NCBI GenBank assembly: GCA_007121575.1 | Contig: SKKJ01000133.1 | Span: 1-8,934, forward strand | Direction: 5' to 3' | Length of the DNA stretch: 8,934 nucleotides | From: Natronomonas sp. | GTDB lineage: Archaea > Halobacteriota > Halobacteria > Halobacteriales > Haloarculaceae | Part shown: piece after piece, positions 1 to 6,857 of the stretch | How positions within the stretch are numbered: position 1 is the stretch's first letter | How the letters are laid out: the number at the start of each line of letters is the position of its first letter | The notes under the pieces: generated by a model | Databases searched by the model: none | What the model saw: only the letters and a program-made list of their open reading frames with translations | Told to the model about the DNA's origin: nothing | Program-made: the position numbers and the translations under genes

Positions 1-482
1 CGAACGTCCTCGATTCGTAACGGGCCGATCTCGGAATCGGTTTCTTCGAGAAACCGTTGAACGGCCGATTTTTCGACCGCGTTCTCCATCCGCGCAAGCG
101 TGACGTGCGGGGTATAGTCGTATCGTTCCTCGTCATAGCCGAGTTCGGTCGTTTCGGCCTCGACGTATCGGTGAAGCGTCCGGAGTCGCTCGGCTCCTGC
201 CCCGAATCCGAGCCAGATGACGCGGATATACTCACGTGAAGGAAACGCACCGACGCTCGAGAGCGTAATCTCGAAGGGCTCGACAGCCGCTCGTGTTAGC
301 GCTCGGCGAATTGCGACCTCGAGTGCGTCGAGGTCGTGATCGCCTTCGCCGAGGAATTTCACCGTCGCATGGGCGTCGGCCGGATCGGTTAGGCGGAGCC
401 CACCGAGTCCGGTTAGTGGTTCTTGGACGGTTTTGATCTGCTCTGTGAGTGGATCGACGTCGATGCTGACGAACAGCCGCAT
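1..482 (-). CDS. thpR: RNA 2',3'-cyclic phosphodiesterase (2'-5' RNA ligase family), 3' end outside window
   Basis: The frame translates without interruption from an ATG at 482-480 to the window edge, giving 160 residues of a family usually about 175-190 long, so roughly the last 20-30 are missing. It begins MRLFVSIDVD and carries the two HxTx motifs of the 2H phosphoesterase fold, HAT at residues 38-40 (in HATVKFLGE) and HVTLAR at 126-131. The two histidines and two threonines form the active site. By family knowledge the enzyme opens 2',3'-cyclic phosphates at RNA ends to a 2'-phosphate, and some members show 2'-5' ligation in vitro. A soluble cytoplasmic protein is expected. It is divergent from the TPR-DUF424 pair. 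The start is supported by a TATA-like box centred 27 bases upstream. The family assignment is firm; the physiological RNA substrate is unknown. Confidence 0.93.
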   Translation of the reverse strand, partial: MRLFVSIDVDPLTEQIKTVQEPLTGLGGLRLTDPADAHATVKFLGEGDHDLDALEVAIRRALTRAAVEPFEITLSSVGAFPSREYIRVIWLGFGAGAERLRTLHRYVEAETTELGYDEERYDYTPHVTLARMENAVEKSAVQRFLEETDSEIGPLRIEDV

Positions 483-505
483 ATCGAACCGATAGACGAG
501 TGTGT

Positions 506-512
506 GTATAAT
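506..512 (-). promoter_or_regulatory. TATA-like box of thpR
   Basis: On the minus strand this reads ATTATAC, centred 27 bases upstream of the thpR ATG. That is the spacing expected when transcription starts at or next to the start codon (leaderless mRNA), which is common in haloarchaea. Prediction from sequence only. Confidence 0.6.
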
Positions 513-594
513 GTACACGGGTTATCTGGGACACGACTACACGAAGCACTCTGCAACACAACCCTTAGGCGTGCTCGTGGCTAAACTCGAATAG

Positions 595-1332
595 ATGACC
601 GACGACGAACCACGAGACCACAAGTTCTCGGAAGGACAGGGGTTCGGCGATCCCTACGAAGGGTTCGATCTCGATCCACCCGAACTCGGTGTCGATCCCG
701 GGATGGTCGATCCGGTCGATTCCCGAGTCGTCTCCGACACGCTCGATCGCAGACAGATCCCGGCCGATGCCGTTGATGAAGAGGAGTTGTTGGATGTGGG
801 ACTCGAATACATGCGAATCAACCGCTTCGAGCAGGCCACCGACACGTTCGGTCGAGTCGTCCAGTTCACCGATAACGACGCGATCGAACAGGAAGCGTGG
901 ATCAACAAAGGAGCCGCACACGCCGAGTTAGAGGAGTACCAAGAAGCCATCGACTCCTACCGTGAGGCACTTCGGATCGACGGTGATTCCGAACACGCGG
1001 CGACTGCCGAAACGAACCTCGCGTACGCCCTGTGGAACTCCGGACAGGGTGAAAAGGCGCTCGAACACGCCGAACGCGCCGTCGAAATCGATCCACGGTT
1101 CCCGCAAGCGTGGTACAATCGCGGCTTTTTCCTGCTCGAACGAGGCCTCGCCGAGGACGCCGTCACCTGTTTCGATAACGCGCTCAGGCTCGGACACAGA
1201 ACCGCGGACACGCTCGAAGAGAAAGCCAGAGCGCTCGAAGAACTCGGCGAGGACGACCGTGCCGAAGAACTCGCGGACGAAGCCGAAGAGCTCCGAAACG
1301 CGGCCGAAACACGACTCGTTGAAGAACGATGA
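595..1332 (+). CDS. TPR-repeat protein
   Basis: A 245-residue acidic soluble protein with no signal peptide or membrane segment. Residues 1-60 are a non-repeat leader rich in Asp, Pro and Gly. From about residue 63 to 238 there are about five tetratricopeptide repeats, roughly at 63-93, 100-131, 135-168, 170-202 and 205-238. Typical TPR positions are visible: AWINKGAAHAELEEYQEAID, NLAYALWNSGQGEKALEHAE and AWYNRGFFLLERGLAEDAV. TPRs build a helical scaffold that binds proteins or peptides, so an adaptor role is likely but the partner is unknown. Its stop codon overlaps the ATG of the DUF424 gene by four bases (ATGA), which indicates co-translation. There is no Shine-Dalgarno motif before the ATG; an imperfect TATA-like stretch lies near 561-571, about 29 bases upstream. 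The domain call is secure, the biological function is not known. Confidence 0.9.
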   Translation: MTDDEPRDHKFSEGQGFGDPYEGFDLDPPELGVDPGMVDPVDSRVVSDTLDRRQIPADAVDEEELLDVGLEYMRINRFEQATDTFGRVVQFTDNDAIEQEAWINKGAAHAELEEYQEAIDSYREALRIDGDSEHAATAETNLAYALWNSGQGEKALEHAERAVEIDPRFPQAWYNRGFFLLERGLAEDAVTCFDNALRLGHRTADTLEEKARALEELGEDDRAEELADEAEELRNAAETRLVEER

Positions 1333-1628
1333 CGACGATGTTACTCAGAGAGCGCTCGACGCCGGAAGGACTGCTCGTCTCCGTCTGTGATGCAGAGGTG
1401 CTGGGCGAAACCTTCGAAAACGGTGATCTCTCCTTAACCGTCGATCCGGAGTTTTACGAAGGAGAGACGGCGGACGCCGAAACGGTCGTCGCGAGCCTCG
1501 CCGAGGCGTCGGTAGCGAACCTCGTCGGTACAGAGTCGGTCGAGACGGCGATCGAACACGGATTCATCGACGAGGCGAACGTCCTCGAATTCGAAGAGAC
1601 GCTGCACGCGCAGTATCTTCGAATGTGA
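1329..1628 (+). CDS. DUF424 family protein
   Basis: A 99-residue protein matching the archaeal DUF424 family in length and pattern: a start of MLLRERSTPEGLLVSVCD, then VLGETF at 24-29, a variable acidic middle, and a conserved C-terminal half with ANLVGTESVETAIEHGFID at 63-81 followed by NVLEFEETLHAQ. The family is widespread in archaea and has no function that I can state with confidence. The upstream TPR gene ends inside this start (ATGA overlap), so translation is probably coupled. An alternative start at the ATG at 1338 would remove MTT and begin MLLRERS, which may be the more conserved N-terminus; the overlap favours 1329. It lies convergent with the histidine kinase gene, 60 bases away. 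Confidence 0.87.
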   Translation: MTTMLLRERSTPEGLLVSVCDAEVLGETFENGDLSLTVDPEFYEGETADAETVVASLAEASVANLVGTESVETAIEHGFIDEANVLEFEETLHAQYLRM

Positions 1629-1688
1629 ATACAGGGAGGAATATGAATACGAGGAGGCTCGCGTTTCGAACGCATCGTGCCGTGTCGG
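1629..1688. other. Gap between convergent genes, with a small hairpin
   Basis: This 60-base gap separates the ends of the DUF424 and histidine kinase genes. It has a perfect 5-base inverted repeat with a 3-base loop (1661-1673, GCGTT-TCG-AACGC) and an imperfect direct repeat of about 14 bases (1627-1640 and 1645-1658). There is no T-rich tract, so neither gene has an obvious terminator here. Confidence 0.35.
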
Positions 1689-3233
1689 CTACGACCGAGA
1701 CGACGTGGCTTCGTCGAATCGGAACTCGAACTGTGCCCCACCCTCTTCGCTCTCCGTAGCACGGACTGACCAACCGTGCGCCTCGGCGATTCGACTGACG
1801 ATCGAGAGGCCGAAACCGGTTCCATCGCCGTGGTCGGTATACCCCAGATCGAAGACGCGTTCGCGCTCATCCGGAGGGATGCCCGGCCCGTCATCGGCTA
1901 CGAAGAAACCAGTACTGTCGGTGAGCGGCTCAACACGGATGTTCGAATCGGACCCGGCATGCATAATCGCGTTTTTAAACAGGTTCTCGAGTAACTGTCT
2001 GAGTCGGTCCGGATCGGCGTTAACTTCGAGGTCTTCGACGGCGAGGGTCGCGCTACCTGAGCTGATATTTCGCCACGCGTTCTCCGCGGCCTCGGCGAGC
2101 GAAACCGGTTCGGTAGAGCCGACGGTGTGGCCCTGTTTTGCGAGTTCGAGGAGGTCTTCGATGAGGGATTCCATGTCGTGAAGCGCTGTCGCTGCCGGCT
2201 GAAGGTGGGTGTCCTCATCCGTTTCGATCGCGAGTTCGATACGGCCGCGGGCGACGGAAAGCGGGTTTCGAAGGTCGTGGCTGACGACGGAGGTGAACTC
2301 TTCGAGGCGTCGGTTCTGTTTTTCCAGCAGGCGTTGTTGGTCCCGAAGCGCTTCCTCTCGGTCGGCACGGACGAGGGCAGCCTCGGTCGTCGCGGCGAGT
2401 AACTCGGCAACCGTCTCGTCGAGGGAGTTGAACCGATCCGGCTCTGTCGATCCGAAGTTCATCACGCCGAGATCGCCGAGCGGTACGATGAGCTCAGAGC
2501 GGATGATCGTTTCCGGGTTGTGACGGTTCGATTCGACGGAGAGGTCATCATACCGTACGACCTCCCCGGACTCGAACACCTTCCAAGAGAGGCTGTTCCC
2601 GGGGCGGTATATCGGCGGCGACTCGAACGCATCCGTCGCCGGTTCGGCGATGACCGCCGGAACGAGCGCGGTCTCGTCTTCATCGTAGAGCCAGATACCA
2701 GTGAGGGGTATCTCAAGTACTTTGTTCGCAATCCGAACCGAGGTCTGACACACCTCTTCGGTCGTCATCGCCGTCGAGAGCGATGCCGTCGCTTCCTGAA
2801 GTGCGTGGATCAACTCGGCCTTCTGTCGGTTCAACGCGTCGTATCTGCCAGCCACCGTTCCGACGAGCGCGCCACCTGTTGTTGCGGTTGCAGTCAGATA
2901 TCCCGGACCGTGAAGCGGGGCACCCTTACTGGCCTGATGGCCCACGATCAGCAACGAGACACATGCCAATGCGAGCGCACCGATATAGCCCCACGCGGCC
3001 GTCGTCGTGATCGCCAACGCATCCAGCCGACTTCGATACAACAGCGGACCGGCTACCACGAGCGAGAGCGCGAGGATCAGCGGAAGAACCGCGCCGATCA
3101 CCACACCGAACGTGGTCTCTTCGTGAATGACGATATGCCGCGCATGGGCGATGACGAAAACCATCCCGAGTGCGCTCAACGACGCGGCACCAACCGGTCG
3201 GGAGACCGAACGCGACGTTTCCAACGCACCCAT
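1689..3233 (-). CDS. Membrane sensor histidine kinase (4TM - GAF - HisKA - HATPase)
   Basis: A 514-residue protein from the ATG at 3233. Four hydrophobic segments (about 9-35, 41-65, 70-98, 109-129) resemble the archaeal four-helix sensor module of histidine kinases. A short coiled linker leads to a GAF-like domain (about 149-290, with GIWLYDEDE and SELIVPLGDLGVMNFGS). A second coiled stretch precedes the HisKA domain with the phospho-acceptor His319 in SHDLRNPLS. The ATPase domain has an N box (LLENLFKNAIMHAG, about 414-427), a G1 box (ADDGPGIP, 446-453), an F-box-like VFDLGY and a G2 box (GTGFGLSIV). All catalytic motifs are intact. No response regulator or receiver domain is nearby, so its partner must be elsewhere, and the signal is unknown. 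A GTG at 3251 would add six residues (MIVPEL), but the TATA box at 3256-3263 lies 26-27 bases before the ATG and only about 9 before the GTG, which favours the ATG. Confidence 0.92.
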   Translation of the reverse strand: MGALETSRSVSRPVGAASLSALGMVFVIAHARHIVIHEETTFGVVIGAVLPLILALSLVVAGPLLYRSRLDALAITTTAAWGYIGALALACVSLLIVGHQASKGAPLHGPGYLTATATTGGALVGTVAGRYDALNRQKAELIHALQEATASLSTAMTTEEVCQTSVRIANKVLEIPLTGIWLYDEDETALVPAVIAEPATDAFESPPIYRPGNSLSWKVFESGEVVRYDDLSVESNRHNPETIIRSELIVPLGDLGVMNFGSTEPDRFNSLDETVAELLAATTEAALVRADREEALRDQQRLLEKQNRRLEEFTSVVSHDLRNPLSVARGRIELAIETDEDTHLQPAATALHDMESLIEDLLELAKQGHTVGSTEPVSLAEAAENAWRNISSGSATLAVEDLEVNADPDRLRQLLENLFKNAIMHAGSDSNIRVEPLTDSTGFFVADDGPGIPPDERERVFDLGYTDHGDGTGFGLSIVSRIAEAHGWSVRATESEEGGAQFEFRFDEATSSRS

Positions 3234-3255
3234 TAGTTCAGGTACGATCACCGAG

Positions 3256-3263
3256 TATATAAA
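3256..3263 (-). promoter_or_regulatory. TATA box of the histidine kinase gene
   Basis: On the minus strand this reads TTTATATA, a strong haloarchaeal TATA match in an AT-rich patch. Its centre is 26-27 bases from the ATG at 3233, as for a leaderless transcript, and this decides the start codon for the kinase. The rest of the gap to sufS (3264-3376) shows no equally good box for the plus strand; a weak candidate is the AT-rich stretch around 3283-3292, which would leave a leader of about 60 bases. A weak GAGGA at 3358-3362 lies 14 bases before the sufS ATG. Confidence 0.7.
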
Positions 3264-3376
3264 TAATTGATCGATTCATTCCGTAGAATTTCCCTAGAGC
3301 AGACGCTGGGACTCGTTCGTCGAACCGATCGACGCAACCGAAGGAGTAACCAGCTTCGAGGACCAAGACGACCGTA

Positions 3377-4615
3377 ATGAGCCAGCAAGCCGAGACGCTC
3401 GATATCGAGCGAATCCGAGCGGATTTCCCGATCCTCGAGCGAGAGTTCGACGGAACACAGCTCGTCTATCTCGATAACGCGGCGACGACACAGACGCCGG
3501 AGCCGGTCGTCGAGACGATCACGGAGTACTACCGAAAGTACAACGCCAACGTGCACCGCGGCATTCACCAGTTGAGTCAAGAAGCCTCGATCGCCTACGA
3601 AGAGGCTCACGACAGGGTCGCGGAGTTCATCGGCGCGGCGGGTCGCGAAGAGATCGTTTTTACGAAGAACACGACCGAATCGGTGAATCTGGTCGCCTAC
3701 GCGTGGGGGTTGAACGAGCTCGGGCCCGGCGACGAAGTCGTGTTGACCGAGATGGAACACCACGCCTCTCTCGTCACGTGGCAACAGATCGCAAAGCGGA
3801 CCGGCGCGACGTGTAAATACATCCCGATCACCGATGAAGGCCGACTCGATATGGAGGCCGCCGAAGAGTTGATCACCGACGACACCGAGATGGTGTCGGT
3901 CGTTCACGTCTCGAACACGCTCGGAACGATCAATCCGGTTTCCGAACTCGCGGCGATCGCACACGATCACGACAGCTACGTCTTCGTCGATGCCGCCCAG
4001 TCGGTGCCGAACCGACCGGTCGACGTAGCGGAGATCGACGCCGACTTCCTCGCGTTTTCAGGGCATAAGATGGCAGGACCGACCGGGATCGGCGTCCTCT
4101 ACGGGAAAGAACACATCCTCGAAGGAATGGAACCGTACCTCTACGGCGGCGAGATGATCCTCAAAGTCACGTTCGAGGATTCGAAGTGGAACGAACTGCC
4201 GTGGAAATACGAAGCCGGAACGCCGGTGATCTGTCAGGGTATCGCGCTCGCGAAAGCCTGTGATTACCTCGATGAGATCGGGATGGAAAACATCGAGCAA
4301 CACGAATCCGAACTCGCCGAGTACGCCTACGATCGGTTGACGGCGGAGGGCGACGTTGAAGTGTATGGGCCGCCGGGCGACGATCGCGGCGGCCTCGTCG
4401 CGTTTAACCTCGAGAGCGTCCACGCACACGACCTCTCGAGCATCCTCAACGACAGCGCGGTCGCGATTCGAGCCGGCGATCACTGCACGCAACCGCTTCA
4501 CGACGTGCTCGGGACCGCGGCCTCCGCGCGGGCCTCGTTCTACATCTATAACACGAAAGCGGAGATCGACAAGCTCATCGAGGCAGTCGACGACGCCCGA
4601 CAGCTGTTCGCGTAG
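3377..4615 (+). CDS. sufS: Cysteine desulfurase SufS
   Basis: A 412-residue type II (SufS-like) cysteine desulfurase, close to the usual 405-415. It is a cytoplasmic PLP enzyme that turns L-cysteine into L-alanine and carries the sulfur as a persulfide for Fe-S cluster assembly. Visible motifs: YLDNAATTQTP (31-41); the His pair in EMEHHAS (His128-His129, over the PLP ring); Asp205 in VFVDAAQS, which contacts the pyridine nitrogen; the Schiff-base Lys231 in FSGHKMAGPTGIG; the persulfide Cys370 in RAGDHCTQPLH; and Arg385 in ASARASFYIYN, which binds the substrate carboxylate. All catalytic residues are present. The SufU-like gene follows 75 bases downstream on the same strand, so a common function is clear, though a separate promoter in that gap is possible. 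sufB, sufC and sufD are not in this window. Confidence 0.97.
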   Translation: MSQQAETLDIERIRADFPILEREFDGTQLVYLDNAATTQTPEPVVETITEYYRKYNANVHRGIHQLSQEASIAYEEAHDRVAEFIGAAGREEIVFTKNTTESVNLVAYAWGLNELGPGDEVVLTEMEHHASLVTWQQIAKRTGATCKYIPITDEGRLDMEAAEELITDDTEMVSVVHVSNTLGTINPVSELAAIAHDHDSYVFVDAAQSVPNRPVDVAEIDADFLAFSGHKMAGPTGIGVLYGKEHILEGMEPYLYGGEMILKVTFEDSKWNELPWKYEAGTPVICQGIALAKACDYLDEIGMENIEQHESELAEYAYDRLTAEGDVEVYGPPGDDRGGLVAFNLESVHAHDLSSILNDSAVAIRAGDHCTQPLHDVLGTAASARASFYIYNTKAEIDKLIEAVDDARQLFA

Positions 4616-4690
4616 TCGGCGAACGGGATCGACACCGAATCTCGGCGACCGGTGGCCTTTTGCGTTTCATCCCCGTTATAGCAATTACCA

Positions 4691-5107
4691 ATGGGACTCG
4701 GAGCCGATATGTACCGCCAGCAGATCCTCGATCACTACAAAAATCCCCGAAACTACGGGGAACTCGAGGACGCGGACATCGAACACGTCGGGGAAAACCC
4801 GATGTGTGGCGATACCATCAAGATGTTCGTCAAACTGGCCGACGACGGAGTGACGATCGAATACGTGAGTTTCGTCGGCGACGGCTGTGCCATCAGCCAG
4901 GCGTCGGCGAGCATGCTCTCGAAGGAGTTACAGGGCAGATCGCTCGAATCTGTCGAGGCGATGGATCGAGACGACATCGTCGAGATGCTCGGCGTCGAGT
5001 TGAGCCCGATGCGGATCAAGTGCGCGGTGCTCGCCGAAAAAGTCGTCCAAGACGCGATCGCTATTCACAACGGCGAAATCGAGATCGACGAGACCACGAC
5101 CGAGTGA
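4691..5107 (+). CDS. sufU: Fe-S assembly sulfur acceptor/scaffold, SufU/IscU family
   Basis: A 138-residue protein of the IscU/SufU fold. It has the three conserved cysteines Cys39 (NPMCGD), Cys66 (GDGCAIS) and Cys111 (RIKCAVLAEK), plus Asp41. In SufU of Firmicutes the corresponding residues bind zinc, and the protein takes persulfide sulfur from SufS; in IscU they hold the nascent [2Fe-2S] cluster. The residue before the last cysteine is Lys rather than the His of IscU, and Arg108 matches the RIKC pattern of SufU. However, Cys66-Cys111 spacing is 45, close to IscU (about 43) and shorter than in Bacillus SufU (about 62), so the SufU-specific insertion is absent. The start MGLGADMYRQQ is preferred; the next ATG (4709) would begin at MYRQQ. 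It follows sufS on the same strand. A T-rich stretch lies just after the stop. Confidence 0.93.
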   Translation: MGLGADMYRQQILDHYKNPRNYGELEDADIEHVGENPMCGDTIKMFVKLADDGVTIEYVSFVGDGCAISQASASMLSKELQGRSLESVEAMDRDDIVEMLGVELSPMRIKCAVLAEKVVQDAIAIHNGEIEIDETTTE

Positions 5108-5133
5108 ACGGAGTTCAGGCCCGCTTCGGATAC

Positions 5134-5141
5134 TTATTTTT
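5134..5141 (+). terminator. T-rich stretch after sufU
   Basis: The sequence TTATTTTT begins 27 bases after the sufU stop. Oligo-T tracts alone can end transcription in euryarchaea. It overlaps the last codons of the convergent membrane-protein gene. No strong hairpin precedes it. Confidence 0.4.
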
Positions 5142-5535
5142 GGAGACGGAACAGCCAGTGTACGTCGATATCGGCGTTCGTTCTGGTTTCAGCTTCCCGC
5201 ATAAAGTACAAACAGCCGAGGATGGCCAGTGCCACTAACCAGAGAACGCCTGCGGACACGTGCCAACTCGTCAGTGGCGTCGAGAGGACGGCGGCGATAG
5301 CCTGAGGGAGGCTGACAAACAGGATGGAGCTAGTGGCTCCGACGACGAACGCCCGTCTGCGGAATACGATGCCACAGAGAACGACAGCGACGAGGCCGTA
5401 CCCGAGTTCGGGGTTGTTCTGCCAGTTCGTGAGACTGAGAACGTTCACGGGAAGCGCGACGACGGTTCCGGCGAGGAGCCCGATCGCGAACTTGAATCGT
5501 TCCTCCGGGCGACCGTGAAGCATCGTGACGCTCAC
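5134..5535 (-). CDS. Small four-helix membrane protein, unknown function
   Basis: A 133-residue hydrophobic protein that I do not recognise. Four likely transmembrane segments lie at about 15-34, 44-59, 63-87 and 91-113, with the positive FRRRA loop (58-62) between the second and third. The N-terminal 14 residues and the C-terminal tail from 114 (EAETRTNADIDVHWLFRLQK) are polar. There is no catalytic or ligand-binding motif. The start is a GTG at 5535; a TATA-like box centred about 27 bases upstream supports it over the ATG at 5523. It lies 76 bases downstream of the DHH phosphoesterase gene on the same strand, so partial read-through is possible although it seems to have its own promoter. 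It could be a transporter subunit, a sensor or a lineage-specific membrane protein; the sequence does not decide. Confidence 0.75.
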   Translation of the reverse strand: MSVTMLHGRPEERFKFAIGLLAGTVVALPVNVLSLTNWQNNPELGYGLVAVVLCGIVFRRRAFVVGATSSILFVSLPQAIAAVLSTPLTSWHVSAGVLWLVALAILGCLYFMREAETRTNADIDVHWLFRLQK

Positions 5536-5559
5536 ACGCTCTCACCTCGAATCGGTTCG

Positions 5560-5565
5560 AAATAA
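5560..5565 (-). promoter_or_regulatory. TATA-like box of the four-helix membrane protein
   Basis: TTATTT on the minus strand, centred 27-28 bases from the GTG at 5535. It supports that GTG as a leaderless start, and it suggests that the gene can be transcribed apart from the DHH gene upstream. Confidence 0.5.
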
Positions 5566-5611
5566 CCATCAACGGGTCGTACAGACGTCGTGTGTGATCG
5601 GGAATATGTCA

Positions 5612-6820
5612 TTAGATATCACCTTCAAGAGCGGAGAAAATTTTGTCTGCGAACTCCGGCGGCGGGCCTTGTAGCGATTCGCTGTTCCCGCCATCGGTGG
5701 CGAGTTCGGGGAGCGGGAATCTTGCGCCGCCCATACGAGAGTGGCCACCAGCGCTCGCTTCTGACATGCCGGCTGCCACAGCCTCTAGCGCCTCGCCCAT
5801 ATGGACGCGATCGTCGCGGGAACGCCCCGAAACGAGAGTCATACCATTACAGGAACCGTAGACGACGGCCGCAGTCACGCCTTCGAGGAGGATGAGTTCG
5901 TCAGCAGCCTGAGAGATGGCGTCGGTGTTGTTGATGCCACCGACGTCGCTGACGATGAACGAGGCGCGCTCGTCGCGGTTAGAGATTGCGCGGGCCTTGA
6001 TATCGAGGACTTCGGTATCGACCTCTGGGTTAGCGATTCGATTGAGGAGTGTTTCGTCGACGCCTCGACAGAGATACGAGGCGGCGTCGAAATCGGCGGC
6101 GGTGAATCCCGAAGTGAGACGATTCGTATCGGAGTGGATTCCGTACATGAGTCCGGTAACGATGTTGGGTTGGACGACTGCGGTGTCCACGGCGTCGTCA
6201 ATGACGTTTTCGGTATCTTCGCCCACCTCGTCTGGATGGATCGGTATCGCACCGATGTCCTGGAGGTATTCAGCGACGATACTGGCACACGATCCGTAGT
6301 TTGTTCGCTTGTCAGTGAAATCGAGTCCTGTGCCGTTTCCGGGATGGTGGTCGATAACCGCAATGGGCATGATTTTCTCCGATCCCTCGAAACCTCGAGC
6401 AGTGTTGTGGTCGACGAGGACGACATCATCGGCTGCGATTTCGTCGACGCGGGAGATCTGTTCGATGTCGGGGTTGAGAATGTTTCGAAAAACTCGGTTT
6501 TCTTGGTGACGAATCTGACCGGGGTATTGAATAGTAGCGTCCGTGCCGACGGTCGAGGCGATGTGAGCGAGGCCCATCGCAGAAGCCATCGCGTCCGGGT
6601 CGGGATTCGGGTGTGTGAGAATAGCGATCTCATCACGCGTTTCGAGGACGGGCTTCAGTCGTTCACCCATCGGCCGGTAGAACCAGTTGACGAACAGCCA
6701 CAGTGAGACGGCGACAGCAACAAGACCGAGGATCGTAGCTACGAAGGGACCAAGGTCGGGGAGATACGAATAGGTCGATTCGATGACCGCTCGCACGAGG
6801 GAGTTCACAAACGATACCAT
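5612..6820 (-). CDS. Membrane-anchored DHH/DHHA1 phosphoesterase
   Basis: A 402-residue protein with one hydrophobic segment (about 24-47) followed by a complete DHH phosphoesterase. Metal-binding motifs are in order: THPNPDPDAMAS (69-80), VVLVDHN with Asp137, VIDHHPG with Asp157-His158-His159, and GIHSDTNRL with Asp231. The C-terminal DHHA1 domain ends in GGHSRMGGARFP (358-369), the substrate-binding GGH motif. The family hydrolyses phosphodiester bonds with Mn; members include RecJ, NrnA (nanoRNA and pAp) and the c-di-AMP phosphodiesterases GdpP and DhhP. A membrane anchor with no TrkA-N, PAS or GGDEF region, as here, places the catalytic part on the cytoplasmic side of the membrane if the N-terminus is outside. 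A cyclic-dinucleotide or short-RNA phosphodiesterase is inferred, but the substrate cannot be read from sequence. Start uncertain: the ATG at 6820, or the GTG at 6808, which fits one of two TATA boxes better. Confidence 0.9.
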   Translation of the reverse strand: MVSFVNSLVRAVIESTYSYLPDLGPFVATILGLVAVAVSLWLFVNWFYRPMGERLKPVLETRDEIAILTHPNPDPDAMASAMGLAHIASTVGTDATIQYPGQIRHQENRVFRNILNPDIEQISRVDEIAADDVVLVDHNTARGFEGSEKIMPIAVIDHHPGNGTGLDFTDKRTNYGSCASIVAEYLQDIGAIPIHPDEVGEDTENVIDDAVDTAVVQPNIVTGLMYGIHSDTNRLTSGFTAADFDAASYLCRGVDETLLNRIANPEVDTEVLDIKARAISNRDERASFIVSDVGGINNTDAISQAADELILLEGVTAAVVYGSCNGMTLVSGRSRDDRVHMGEALEAVAAGMSEASAGGHSRMGGARFPLPELATDGGNSESLQGPPPEFADKIFSALEGDI

Positions 6821-6836
6821 ATCATTTGATCACAAA

Positions 6837-6857
6837 TTTATAGTAACCTGGTATAAG
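6837..6857 (-). promoter_or_regulatory. Two TATA-like boxes of the DHH phosphoesterase gene
   Basis: The minus strand has TATAAA at 6842-6837 and a second box, TTATAC, near 6856-6851. The first is only about 20 bases from the ATG at 6820, but about 32 from an in-frame GTG at 6808. The second is about 33 bases from the ATG and would give a leader of about six bases. Which is used, and hence which start, is unresolved. Confidence 0.5.

Noticed and set aside
1627..1658. Imperfect direct repeat GAATAC plus a purine-rich tail
   Set aside because: Two short imperfect copies only, purine-rich and partly in the DUF424 stop region; not enough for an attachment site or a regulatory repeat.
2520..3236. 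A 238-codon plus-strand frame opposite the kinase gene
   Set aside because: Arg-rich with no domain, and it lies antisense to the kinase membrane region.
3248..3970. A 240-codon minus-strand frame opposite sufS
   Set aside because: It is antisense to the well-conserved N-terminal half of SufS, is Arg-rich and has no motif; it also covers the kinase promoter.
5801..6706. A 301-codon open frame on the plus strand opposite the DHH gene
   Set aside because: It is antisense to a gene with complete catalytic motifs, and its translation is low-complexity (Asp, Val, Gly, Ser) with no recognisable domain; GC-rich codon bias creates such frames.
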